From Mesostigma viride (Eukaryota; Streptophyta; Mesostigmatophyceae; Mesostigmatales; Mesostigmataceae): a stretch of 64,000 nt of DNA. Positions 9,719 through 20,614 of the stretch are shown here, piece after piece. Each line of letters opens with the position of its first letter. Within the stretch, counting starts at the first letter, position 1. Location: positions 1,010,454 to 1,074,453 of the forward strand of contig RPFO01000670.1 in assembly GCA_009746045.1 (NCBI GenBank), in the 5' to 3' direction. The position numbers and the translations under genes are program-made. The notes beneath the pieces are model-generated. The model was not told the origin of the DNA. It did not search any database and saw only the letters and a program-made list of their open reading frames with translations.

Positions 9719-11458
9719 ATGCTGACCAAGTCTAGAGGATTGGCAGCTGAGATCAAGGGGAAGTCACGTACACCTGTGGCTGATGTTCTGTCATCCAAGC
9801 ATCTAGTCACTAGTCACCTGCAGGAGGGTGAGGTGCTGCAGCTGCAGCCTTTAGGACCTGGCAAACAGCTAGTCCTGCCTAACCCTATGAGTATAGCCCT
9901 GCTGGACGTGATTAAGGCCTTCACTAAAACTGAGGACCTGGCCACTAAGGCCATTCAGGAAGGAAGCTTTGGTAACAGACCTGTGGAGTACTGGGAGGGA
10001 GTCCTGTATGTCCACACCCAGGACGCAGATCATGTAGTGACCAGGAAGGTCTATGTGCCAGAAATGGCCATTCCCACTGTGTTGCATTGCTTCCATGACG
10101 ACGTGACTGCGTGTCATCCTGGGTATGCTAAGCTTCTCCATGAAGTACAAGAGAGGTTTTGGTGGCCTGGCATGTTTCGTGATATCAAAGCCTATGTGGC
10201 TTCCTGTGACTCATGCCAAAGGAATAAGGTTAGGACTCAGGCAGTGCCTATCTTTCCTATGGCCATGCCTATTCCCCTTCGACCCTGGATCAGTGTGACC
10301 ATGGACTTCATTTGTGGCTTGCCTGTTTCTGATGCTGGCAATGACAGGATACTGGTGGTGATGGACAGGCTGTCTAGAATGTGCCATCTCATCCCCTGCA
10401 ATGCCCATCTCACAGCTGCCCAGTGTGTAGAGTTGTTCATGAAGGAGGTGTACAGATTGCATGGCATGCCACGTGTAATCATCACTGACCAGGATCCCTT
10501 GTGGATGTCTGGGTTTTGGAAGTCCTTCTTTGACATCCTAGACACTAAGTTGGCCTTTGGAGTAGCATACAGGTGTGCCAGCACGGGGGCTGTGGAGAGG
10601 CTGAACCGTATTGTACGGGAATGCCAGAAGCACTATTGTACCCATGATAACAAGGAATGGGACAAGAAACTTCCCTTCATAGAGTTTGCCATCAACAACT
10701 CACCCCTGGCTCCTCACCAAATGTCTCCATTTGTCATTTGCCATGGCCAGTGCCCCTTGACTCCATTTGACCTGGAGTTACCTGATAGGGATGCTGAAGG
10801 CCCCTTCAGAAGACGCCTAACCTCTATCCACCAGTTGATAGCATCCTTCCAGGAAGCTCACAGTATGGTGGCTGCTCAGATGTTGCATGCACAGGACAAG
10901 TATTTAAACAATGCTTGGCAACAGATGTTGGCTACACACACCTTTGTGGCTCCTGGTGACCTGGTGCTCTTGGAGGCTAATCGTGTGCTACCTGAAAAGG
11001 AGCAATGCAGGAAACTGCAACCCTTGTGGTTGGGACCTTACCCTGTCCTGGACACCTTCCACTATGGGACTGTAGTTCAAGTCCAGGTGCCTTCCCACTG
11101 GAGGCTTAAGACTAACGTGTTTCACCTGGCCCAGCTCAAACTGTATAAACGCAATACCTTGCAGGGACGCCTTTCTGCTCCATTACCATTTGAGCTGGAT
11201 ACTGAGGGGGAGAGGATATATGAAGTGGAGCAGCTGGTGGCTCACAGAGTCAAAGGAAAGGGTAGGACCAAGCAGCTGCAGTTTAAGGTGCACTGGAAAG
11301 GAGAGTTAGAGTCTACTGCCACATGGCTGTGGTTGTCTGACTTGACTCACTGCCATGAAGTGGTCCAGGAGTATTGCCAAAAGAAGGGGCTCACTCTTCC
11401 TTCTTGGTATACTGAGTTGGTGCAAACCACTGCTCCCCTTCCTATATCTCAGGACTAA
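9719..11458 (+). pseudogene. pol: Integrase with chromodomain-like tail
   Basis: The frame carries an HHCC zinc-binding region (HPGYAKLLHEVQERFWWPGM, then CDSCQRN), the catalytic DDE core (VTMDFICGLP; VIITDQDPLW; AVERLNRIVRE with the Glu) and a GPY-like segment (LWLGPYPVLD, NVFHLAQLK). A chromodomain-like C-terminus follows (EQLVAHRVKGKG, LQFKVHWKG). In chromoviruses this last module guides integration to certain chromatin. It is the second half of Pol of the 12.3 kb element, set apart from the first half by the MITE-like insertion. Confidence 0.92.
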
Positions 11459-11582
11459 CGAATGGTTTCTTCGTGCATGCTGTGTGGTCCCAGATGGAGG
11501 AGGAGTTCACGTACCCCAACTTGGGCCTGGGCGCCACCACGGAGGAAGGGGTCACGGGTATGCATCCAGAAACCCCAACCCC

Positions 11583-12638
11583 ATGAGTTATGTGGAATCC
11601 CTGTTTGACAGTATTGTCAGGCGTGACCTTAGGAGGGGTCAGCAGATGGATACCATTAACAAGCTCTTGCATTCAGTGATCTCCAAGCAGGATAAGCTAC
11701 AGGAGCTTCTTCAGGGGTTGTCCTTGTCCCAGCCCCAGATGGGGAGTGGTGTTAACATAGCTCTCAGCTCCAGCAGCACTCCCATCATTCAGATTCCTCG
11801 TCATGTGGTACCTGTCAAGAATGTGGTGGCCTATGTGGATCACAGGAAGTGCATGGGACCTTGTGAGCATTGTGAGACGCTGGCCAAGGCAGTGGCTGCC
11901 CTTAACAGGGAGGAGGGGGAAGTGAGCCCTGAGGGTTATGTGGAGGAGGTCTTGTCTCAGTTGCACACCAGCCTGTATGAGATTGGCTCTCCTTTTGTGG
12001 GCCACCTGTTGCACAGGATGTTTGCCTTGACTCCAGGACCTGAGATTGACATGAGACCTGCAGAGGGGCAGGATATGTTGACCACCTTGCCTGAGGCTTT
12101 GAAAGGAGCCTTCATGCAGTTCCAGCCAGTGAGCATGGGTGAGGCCTCCTACATGGAGTTGTTGGAGTTTTCAGTGCAGCAGGGAGATTTTGACTTGGCT
12201 CCTTCTTCTTCCAGCTCGGTCAATGGGTGCTTCCCTTTGGAGACATCCAACCTTTTCTGCAGCCCAGGGTTGCCTAAGTTCACCATGGAGCTCAAGGTTC
12301 GTCTGACCCCATTGAGGGTGTTGGTGCCTTTGACAGGTGCTAAGTGGTCAGTGGTCAAGACCTTTCTCCAGTTCTGGTGGGCGTACAGGTCATGGGTGAG
12401 CAGGCACAAGACGTCTTCTACTTGGGTGATGGATCCTGAGAGCCAGTCTGTGGTGCTTCTCTCCTACCCAGGGACATGCCTGCGTTATGTTGCCCAGATG
12501 GCAGCAGGGGCTGCAGAGACGTGCATGGTGCTGCAGGTCAGCAGGAACTGGCCAGACTTGGTTCACATGGTGGAGCAGTTTCCCTTGTTTGGGACCAGGG
12601 GCAAGGATGGTGTGAATGGGGATTGGTATAGCCTGTGA
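11583..12638 (+). pseudogene. Extra 3' ORF of the Ty3-type element, function unknown
   Basis: An open frame follows the integrase; upstream it stays open to 11355, but the part before 11458 overlaps integrase, so the ATG at 11583 is the likelier start (about 352 residues). It begins with a helix-prone segment (SIVRRDLRRGQQMDTINKLL). A compact Cys cluster, CMGPCEHC, follows, then long stretches without charged clusters. No envelope features (signal peptide, furin site, C-terminal membrane anchor) are seen. A similarly placed ORF with a Cys cluster (CKCDAC) follows the integrase of the other plus-strand element at 25136-26947. I do not recognise the family. Confidence 0.55.
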
Positions 12639-13028
12639 AGAACAGAGCTGTGCAGGAAGAGGATGGGGAAGGATGGGGGAAGAGCATGGAAGGTGCTTTG
12701 GATTGTGGTGTGAGGGGGGGATTCCAGGATGGATGATGGGGGGGGCTCCAGTCCAGTTCTGATGTTCCAGTCCAGAGTTCCAGGTTCCAGGATGCTGAAT
12801 GGAAGACCTTGTATTATGAGAAGTGTTTATCTGGCTTTATAGTAGATAAGGTAGTGACTTGTTTGCTGTAGAGACCTGTGACTAGATGTTATGAGATAGG
12901 AGGCCCTGTTTTCAGGGATGTAAAAACCCATCTGCTTTTCCCAAGAGATGGTGGATTTCTGTTCAATGTTCCTCTGCCTTCAAGAGTTGGCTATTGGACC
13001 TGGGAGGTCCAGTTTTGAGGGGGAGATA
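12639..13028 (+). other. 3' untranslated region and polypurine tract of the Ty3-type element
   Basis: No gene is seen. The stretch is G-rich with runs such as TGAGGGGGGGA near 12710 and GATGGGGGGGGC near 12734. It ends in the polypurine tract GAGGGGGAGATA at 13017-13028, which directly abuts the right LTR and would prime plus-strand synthesis. Confidence 0.75.
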
Positions 13029-13807
13029 TGTAACAAGCAAAAATGACTTTGTTGTTACATCCTTTGTTTTGTGAATGTTTGGCTTTTATTCGAGGACTTT
13101 TGGATCAGTATTGAGAAAGTTATGAGGTTTCTAAGACGACGGTACTTGGAGCTGATACTTTGTCAGCCAACTGATAGGAACCCTCATTGGTCGTGGCCTG
13201 ATCCACGTAGGGTTGTAGTTTGTTGGCTGATACTACTGATAGGAGCCCTCATTGGTCGTGGCCTGATCCACGTGGGGTTGTAGTTTGTTAGTTGGTACTA
13301 TTGAGTCTTAAATGCTCCTTTGGGACTTCAGTGCTCACGACAGATTTAGGATCTCATGGAAAGATTCTGCCAGGCTGTGTGTGGTGTTGTTCTGTTTTGT
13401 GTGACTAGGATGGATACGAAGATCTTGTATAGGATTCCATGGTTCTGATTGGTTCTCTTCAGGCTAAGGTTGGAGCAAGTTCGACAAGCACGTCGATATC
13501 AAGGACGTGGGGTCGCCATTGTTGCTACGTTGGTTTTGATTCACCATGGTATAATAAAGCTTGTCTTTGTTGTCCATCCATAAGAGCCCCTTGGCTATAG
13601 ACGTCCTTCAGTTCCACAGAGGTCGTCTATACACGAGCTTGTCTTTGTGTCTACAAGGGGTTGTGATTCCCTAAATCACGTGCTGTGGAATCTCCATCTC
13701 AACGTTGCTCGGATACTTGAAGTTCTGCGACTCAGGAAAGCAACCCAGGTAAAAGATCTTTCATATTGGACTGTGGATGATGTTGATGATCATTTTTAGT
13801 CGTTACA
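13029..13807 (+). repeat. Right LTR of the 12.3 kb Ty3-type element
   Basis: It has the same length (779 bp) as the left LTR and the same ends (TGTAAC...GTTACA). By eye one base differs, near 13121. It is followed by TGCTA, the second copy of the target duplication. Confidence 0.93.
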
Positions 13808-13812
13808 TGCTA

Positions 13813-14711
13813 CTGAGTTAGGGTAGGCATGAGAGGCCAAAGACTCACACTGGATGAGGTTAGCAAGCTCAGGAGTAATGCAGGTAGTAAGATAGTGAGG
13901 GACTAGTACAGCATCAGAGAGACGCCATCTATTATGATTCTGCCACGACTCTGTGTTCTGGGTAAGCAACATAATAAAAGTGAAAAACTGTTGAGGGGTA
14001 GACTTGACATCCAGCTTGGGAAGGTTAGCAAAGAGGGGAAGAGCAGGGGGCTTAGGGGGATTAGAAGAGTCAGTTTTTCCCATAGGGCCACTATCTTCCA
14101 CTGCTACATAAGCGGGATAGAAAGAAGGAAGGGGAAAGGTTTTGGGTAGGGGTCTAGAAGGGGCCACCGTATCAGGCTGGTGCCCATAGGAGAAGGGAAC
14201 AGTATATTGCTCACGAAGAGAGGAGTAGGCAAAATGATCATAATTTCTGTCATCTAGAGGCATGGTGCTGAAATCACTATTAACTTCTAAATCAGCCACA
14301 CGGGTAGGGACCTGGGCAGCCTCATAGGCCGTATCAGGGTAGGACCAGGAAGCAGGTGGGTAAAAGGGAACTGCACTAGGGCGCCCAGAAGGGCCGACAG
14401 GGGCAGAGGTACGACCTGTGTTAAAAGCTGGCATGGAAGGCACAGGGTGGGAAGGAGGCCTAGAAGCATTGTTAGTTAGTGAGGACCTGCTGGAGGGTTG
14501 AGCCAAGGTTGCAGGAGGGGCAGGGGCCTGGTTCACAGCAAAAGAGGGTTCATCACTAAATCTGACACGTTGTTCAAAGGTAGGTGGGGTAATTGAGGGA
14601 CGACGGCGACCACCAGTAACAGGAGAAGGAGGTGAGGTACGCAGATTACATTGAGGAGTGAGATGGTGCACCGTTTCCAAGGAGTCCCGTCGGTTACCAC
14701 GAGTGTTGTTA

Positions 14712-14762
<51 letters not shown>

Positions 14763-14815
14763 GTAGTAGTAGTATTGGTAGGTATAGGCGACATATCTCC
14801 ACCCACTGGATCCAT
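13813..14815 (-). pseudogene. gag: Gag N-terminal part of outer LTR element
   Basis: Reading leftward from the ATG at 14815, the frame opens with a short leader and a run of Asn encoded by an (ATT)n microsatellite. A long Pro/Ser-rich stretch follows, then a Gag-like segment near the left end (ALPLFANLPKLDVKSTPQQF; a tryptophan-bearing helix after it). The capsid and zinc-knuckle part of this protein lies at 758-1502. The 12.3 kb element separates them, with TGCTA at both edges. This is the host element's Gag, now interrupted. Confidence 0.7.
14706..14763. repeat. (ATT)n microsatellite
   Basis: About 18 ATT units lie in the gag frame of the outer element and encode the poly-Asn run on the minus strand. 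Length in other copies is likely variable. Confidence 0.95.
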
Positions 14816-14906
14816 CTTTAATTAAGTAAAGGAATAGGAATCTAACTGAAAGCAACAAGGGAAAAAGGAAAAACCTTGAATGTCTGAAGCAAGGACACAA
14901 TTAAAA

Positions 14907-15299
14907 TCAATCCTTTTTAACAACAGTAATGGATAGGGAGCCAAACTCCAAGGTAAGAGGAGTATCTGAGGTAGATGAAGATGCAGCCCGTTTAAGGGGA
15001 GAAGAAGGAGGAGTAGCAAAGACTAGAGCTTCTACGGGAGGACGACCATGAGGAATAGGGCGTACGTGCAGGCCTAAATCTGATTGGCTATGGTCTATAA
15101 GGAACTGCTGAGCTTCTTCGAAGGTCATAAATTTCTTATACCTAATTACGTTGTATACACGGTTCTGGACTATCTTCCTAGCGTCGGACCAAGAAAGGAA
15201 AATGGAGGACCATTGAGGCGTAATCACTACGTAATATTTAGCTAGACTATTATCGCTAGAAGAATGGGAAGGAGCAGTAAAAGATCGCCGCTGGCTCAT
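14907..15299 (-). CDS. Small ORF with viroplasmin / RNase H1 N-terminal-like domain
   Basis: The 130-residue frame starts at the ATG at 15299. Residues about 22-70 (KYYVVITPQW, SIFLSWSDARKIV, YKKFMTFEEAQQFL) fit the small RNase H1 N-terminal domain, also known as the caulimovirus viroplasmin domain, which binds RNA-DNA hybrids or dsRNA. Family hallmarks kept are YYVV, a W after an S, the (Y)KxF turn and the EAxxFL helix. The tail is Pro/Ser-rich. It is transcribed in the same direction as the outer gag and lies just upstream of it, so it is probably an accessory protein of that element. No catalytic RNase H domain follows. Assignment is by motif pattern only. Confidence 0.6.
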   Translation of the reverse strand: MSQRRSFTAPSHSSSDNSLAKYYVVITPQWSSIFLSWSDARKIVQNRVYNVIRYKKFMTFEEAQQFLIDHSQSDLGLHVRPIPHGRPPVEALVFATPPSSPLKRAASSSTSDTPLTLEFGSLSITVVKKD

Positions 15300-15671
15300 G
15301 GTAACGCACCTTGTTGGTCTTGAGTAGTCACGATAGGAATGGAAGGGGTAGGAGTCGACTTAGCTGGGTTATCTGGATCACCGAAATGACGAGGGCGGCA
15401 ATGGTCCAGCGCTCGTACTGTAGTCCTAAAGTCAGCGACCCAGTGAATTCTGCGGGTGCGGCCGTCTAATGAACAGCAGCACGAAGGAAAAGGTGGAACC
15501 TACCAAGACGCTAATCGTCTCCTTAACGCCGAACCGAAACCACCACCTATCTACGACAGTAAGCAACATTTCTCAGGAAAACAAAACGAGGGAAAGGAGC
15601 TATCTATAAAAGGATTTTCCGCTTCGAGCAGGTCTATCTTCTAGGCAGGGCGTGTCCCGAATCGGGCAGCA
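15300..15671. other. No gene recognised between the two small ORFs
   Basis: The stretch lies between the viroplasmin-like ORF and the RG-rich ORF of the outer element. A 62-residue plus-strand frame at 15456-15644 has no recognisable features. It is probably leader or spacer of the outer element. Confidence 0.4.
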
Positions 15672-15974
15672 CTACCCCCCCAGCTTGCAGGCGACCCGCC
15701 CATTACCTGTCAAGTAGGTGTCGTCTTCATTTTCCCCGACGCGGAAGGGTTGATTCAATGACGTATGTTGCAGGGGATCGTCGTCTCGCTCTCTACCTAA
15801 AATTCCTCCGAGTCCATTGTTACGTCTCAGACTTCTACCGCCACCTCTACCTCTACCTGGCCTACTAATGCTACCTAAACTAGTAAGGCCGCCTCTAGTT
15901 AAACCCCTAGCGAAAGACGAACGAGACGATCCAGATCTCAGTGCATTAACGTAAGTATTACTGTAATACGCCAT
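15672..15974 (-). CDS. Small Arg/Gly-rich ORF of outer element
   Basis: The 100-residue frame has an RG-rich, basic centre (RPGRGRGGGRSLRR), of the kind seen in nucleic-acid-binding tails, and a short acidic segment near the C-terminus. It is collinear with the viroplasmin-like ORF and gag on the minus strand and is therefore likely part of the same element. It has no recognised domain; whether it is translated is unknown. Confidence 0.4.
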   Translation of the reverse strand: MAYYSNTYVNALRSGSSRSSFARGLTRGGLTSLGSISRPGRGRGGGRSLRRNNGLGGILGRERDDDPLQHTSLNQPFRVGENEDDTYLTGNGRVACKLGG

Positions 15975-16064
15975 AAGCCATTTACACCAACCCGTTTACT
16001 CCAGGAATAGAGGAAGGAAACACAACTACACTGCCGTGACCCAAGCCTATATGTGTTAATTCAT

Positions 16065-18323
16065 TTAAGGGGTCCGGACGGACCGGAATTATTTCGCGCC
16101 AAAAAATCCGCGCCGGTACCCGGCACGTGAAATTGTGGTGCACGATGCGCGTAACCCTTGCGCCAAGTTGGCCATGGCGACGTGCGTTAGGTAATAAATG
16201 CAGTAATATGGCAATAAGACCGCAGAAAATTATGCAGATGCGTCAAATCAAAGTTTCATCATGATCTTGCGTAGCCGAAGATGCATTATTGACGAGATCG
16301 ATGCCATTTTTCATCCGCGTTTGCGAGGGGGTCTGGCCCGGAAATCTTGCCGCAACGAATAAGCAGCAATACACGCCTACAGCGATAATTACAAAGGTTC
16401 TTAGTCCCTAGCGATGCAGAAAGCAACGTTCATTAACGGGGAGATTGAAAATGTTAAAGAACCTTTTATTTTATTACTTTTCCTCGTCATTTTCGGAAAG
16501 AAAACGCCAGGTCCTGCTTTATGCGCTGTCAACCCGTCCATGGGTGGCTGGCATTTCTTGCGCGCCTTGTCAGGTATGATAGCATGCCATTGTACGTCTA
16601 TTATCCAGTGGTTACCCCCGAAGTCTATTGCGTTTAGAAATCCCTTTATTCTAAGCTTTCAGCACGGTTTCCTGGAAGGGTGCGTTGTTTTGTTCGCCGC
16701 TTGCTGCATGCACGTCTCTAGTTTTCCGGCAGCTTTCAACCGATTCGCTTACGTTATGCGTGGCAAGCTCTAAAATCCTGTCTAGGATTGGGTAATATCA
16801 AGGTAAGCTGCTACGTTAATGTAATGATATATGGAAGGATTTGGATGGCAGAGTGCTTATATTGCATATTCAACACGTACCCCGGCATGCCTCGAGGGCG
16901 GCATGCAACAAGCTGGCGAGCATATGAACCGTGCTTCTCAACGTGCTGGGAAACAAGGTGGCTATACTTCTCTTGCTGGCCATGCTTTGTATATGTGTAA
17001 GCTATGCTTACGTGTGTGTCCTCTTTAGATTTGTGGATCACAGCCACTATGCTTCACAATCAATATGCTCTCAAGGATGCTAGCCATGCTTATGAGGATG
17101 GCTGCAAGCCATTTCTCTTATGGCTTTGCTGTATTTTGTGTTTGCGCTTACAGTTCTGTTTTGTTGGTTGGTTTTTGAACGGGTGATGTGAACCTGCAGG
17201 GTTAACATTGTGTTATTATTGCTGGTTGATTGAGGCATCATCCTCTACTCTAAGTCAGCATAGCACGTGTAGATGAGCATGCTGTTTATGCACCTTATTG
17301 TTGAGCATGGTTTACAACCATGGTGAGGTGTGGGGTGTGGCTAGCATGTACGAGTCACCCATCTAATCCCACATGTTTCTGTTGCTATTGAACGTTGCTT
17401 GGGCCTCTAAACATTTCTGTTATTACCAATGAAGATTGCCAACTATGCTACCATAGTGTGGTGCTGCATGCTATGAATGACCTCTCTAGTACTCAAGGCT
17501 CATGCTCAGCTTGATCCTGCATTTGGTGGCTGTTTGTATAACTCAATTGGCAGCCGTCTATGTTAGGATTCTGATGATTTGTGGTGGGCAGGTGATGAAA
17601 AGGGTTATGTTTGAGCTCATGCCAGTCTATACTAGGGTTGAGGGGTGGCAGTTGAGGACACTAGTTTATGCCATCAGTCTAGCTCAGAATGACCTGAATT
17701 TTGATTCCAAGATAGTTTGCATGATAAATAACTTGCTGGCACCTTGTTTGGCCCACACTGTGGTGGGCAAGGTTGTGATTGGTGCAGCCATTTGGCATAA
17801 AACCGTATTTTCGTGCATTTTTTTTTTTCATACAACAGAACATAACTGTTCACATACGTGGTCAGAATGAGCTGAAAATTGGTCCCATTGATATTCCCAC
17901 CCTGTGGAAGTTATTTTTGTCTCCCTGGGCCCAACCCATGCGTATTTGATTTGATTTTTTTTTTTTAGTCACAAAAAAGACGTATTTTTCGGTAAACTGC
18001 ATAAGTATGCCCAGACGTGCGATTTTGGTGCTGCAAATTAGCTCCATTCTTTGGTCTGGGTGGGGATTTGACAAAAATGTGGTGTTTGGTCCACAAGTGT
18101 GGGGGGGTTGTCCTAGGCAATCCGTGCTTTTAGGGGGTGTGCGCGCTAAAAATAGCTCCGTGCACATGTATGGTGATGGACCTTGAACTCAAAAAGTAGC
18201 CAGATGCATGCCCAAGGGTCATATTTATGGCCCCCCATCATAATTTGCATTGCCAGAATGGGTATTGAGTGCAAAACATGTGTATTCAATTTGGGGGGGT
18301 TCAGGTCCGTCCGGACCCCTTAA
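16065..18323. mobile_element. TTAA-flanked non-coding DNA element A
   Basis: TTAA at 16065-16068 and at 18320-18323 flanks a 2251-bp body with perfect 16-bp inverted ends GGGGTCCGGACGGACC (16069-16084 and inverted at 18304-18319). TTAA target duplications are typical of piggyBac and Kolobok transposons. No transposase frame is present; the longest frame (122 residues at 17502) shows no motif. The first 130 bp and last 450 bp resemble those of element B next door, including a CGCCAAAAAATTCGCGCCGG-like word near the left end. It is therefore a non-autonomous member of a family. Confidence 0.85.
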
Positions 18324-20614
18324 GGGGACGGGACACCCCCGAATTTTTTGGCGCCAAAAAATTCGCGCCGGAGCCGAAGGTCACAAATTTCATGTGCACG
18401 GTGCGCGCACCCCTTGCGGAAGTGGCCATGGCGACTGCGTTCAGGCGAAACTACCACACTAGGGCAGGCGAAATGCAAAAATTTTACTCGAATCTAAAAG
18501 GAGATGAGTTTATGATGTTAGTTTGTGGCGGAAATCAGCTGGTTTACAATATCGCTGTTGTTTTTTTATGCCATCGGCATGGGGGGTAATCTGAATTTTT
18601 TGGTCGCGCGGAATGAAATAGAATTCATGATAGCGGCTGTAAAGTAGCGGTTTTGGGGGCTGTTCTGACCTTGAAGCAGGCATTAATATCGGTTGCATCG
18701 AGTTCTAAACCGAGCTGGTGCTTTTTTCCAGATTTTCGGCCATTATCGGTAAGTAATTGTTCAGACCTGCGCAGTGCGTGTCTGACCTGTCCATGGAAGA
18801 ACGGCTGTTGTTGCGCGCCTGGGCGAGGGATTTACGAGGGCAAGGTACAGATTTGTCGCGAACGTTATCTGCTATCGGTGCTTTCTTCTATGAGCTCATC
18901 GTTCGAGGTTTTTTGCGTTCTTTTTGGGCAGTTTCCGCCAGCTAGCTCGCCGTCGCTTGCCGTTGTGTTGTCGAATACCTGGCAGCTTTAGATTGTTTTC
19001 GTTGATGTCGTGATCAGGGCCGCTTCAGTCGCAGCCTATAGCTCTTCGGGAAGGTATAAGGCATTTCATAAAACGTGTTCTGGCAAGGATGTTGTGCGTA
19101 TGGACGCTTCTTGTTGTTTGAGAGTGACGCACCCTCTCCTCACAGGCCGCAGCGGCATCACAGCGCTCATGCGGTGAAGGGCCGCCAATGGTTTCTTTGC
19201 ATTTTATCGTGCAGGGATGGAAGTGTTATAGTGATGATGATGTTGGAGATATTGCATTTGTGTGACTGCATGTAGATAGCTGGCACCAATGGTTGTTTGA
19301 GCTTTCCTTTGTTATGATGATGTGACAAGACTACAATGTGCTGAGCCAACCATGGTTGACATGCATGACTGCATGCAAGCTATATATACCATGTTCTTAC
19401 TTGGTTCCTTGCCCTCCATAGTCCCAGTTTGTCATCCATGCCGGGGAGGACAGTTTAGGAGGTGTTGTTGTGTTGATTAGCTTGGTTGGCATCAACCTTA
19501 CACTCTAACCTGGGAGAAACATAGGAAATGCTGCTTAGGCATGTTAGGGCTACCATCGTCAAGGCTATGCACATATTTACAAGGCTGGCCATGCTGGAGG
19601 GATGATGAAGACATATGAGGTGCGTGGCCACCCCTTTGTACTTTATAAACATACTCTGCATGGTTTTGGTGCATGTTGGATGGCATATTAAGTGGCACTG
19701 TGGGGTTACTAACTTACTGAGTGGTCCTTAGCGCCTTGTCATGTGGTCATATAGGAAACCCATCAACTTGAGCATTTCTTGTCGCAATGACCCCCCACAT
19801 TGAGCATGCGTTGCCGTCAGCGTGCAAGAGTTGATTATGTGTGCTTTGGTCAGTTTGCAGATGTCTTTGATGAAGAAGGAGGTGCTAGTGTGGCTAAATG
19901 GTTACTCTAATTTCCTTGTAGCGTCTACATGGGTGGCCGTCTTGGAATGGTTGTAACTTGGGCAGTTCTTGTCAGAATGGCGTCAAACCTTGAACATAGG
20001 AGGTACCATATGTGCAGAGAATGGTAGTATGTGGTTTGGCCAGTTTTCATGAGGCTTAGATGTATAAAGGGGTGTTAGTGTGGTTAAATACTAGCTAAAA
20101 CCTCCCTTAGCTTCGTCACAGGTGGCAATCTAGGAATATCCATCAAATAGGGCTGCGCTTGTCAGAATGACCTGAAAATTTGGGGCTGCATGTCCCCCCC
20201 TCTCTAGTATTTGAAAATATAAGATATGGCATGATTCCATGTGTTTATGATTTGTTTTATTTTTTTTGGTGAAAAAAAGTACCCTTTTTGCGGGAAAATC
20301 CATCAATGTGTCTAAACATCATTGTTTTGTGCTCAAAATTAGGCAGACTTTCTCAAAAGTGGGGGAACTATACGGAAATATATGATTTGGTCCAAATATG
20401 TTTGCCCATTGTCCTAGGGAAAATATGCCAAAAGTAGCGTCTTTTTCTATTTTTAGCGCGTAACCGGCATCTGGTGGGGGCTAGTACCCCCCCCCAAGTG
20501 GTTGGAAATTTTTTTTAAATCATATTTATGGTCCCCAATCATAATTGGATTTTTAGCACATGCATAGGTATGGTTTCCAGAAAAGTGCCCTTTAGGGGTG
20601 TCCCCTCCCCTTAA
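18320..20614. mobile_element. TTAA-flanked non-coding DNA element B, joined to A
   Basis: TTAA at 18320-18323 (shared with element A) and at 20611-20614 flanks a 2287-bp body. The inverted ends are GGGGACGGGACACCCC (18324-18339) and its inverse with one mismatch (20595-20610). Subterminal sequence is clearly related to element A: GGCGCCAAAAAATTCGCGCC near the left end and a GTCAGAATGACCTGAAAA...TAGCGCG series near the right end. No transposase is seen. One element probably inserted into the TTAA at the end of the other. Confidence 0.85.

Larger units (their letters stand above)
1508..13807 (+). mobile_element. Ty3-type LTR retroelement, young, with nested LINE and MITE
   Basis: This 12.3 kb element is bounded by LTRs at 1508-2286 and 13029-13807 and by a perfect TGCTA target duplication. 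A primer-binding site follows the left LTR and a purine tract precedes the right one. In order it contains a 5' ORF region, Gag with a zinc knuckle, protease-reverse transcriptase-RNase H, integrase with a chromodomain-like tail, and an extra 3' ORF of unknown function. The order RT-RH-IN and the chromodomain place it with Ty3 chromovirus-like elements. The two LTRs differ at only one site that I noticed by eye, so insertion was recent. The element is interrupted by an ORF1-only LINE (about 3568-5520) and a MITE-like element (about 8858-9641), so this copy is not whole. It sits inside the gag of the outer minus-strand element. Confidence 0.93.

Noticed and set aside
14533-14802. Poly-Ile frame
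   Set aside because: It is another reading of the (ATT)n microsatellite in the gag frame.
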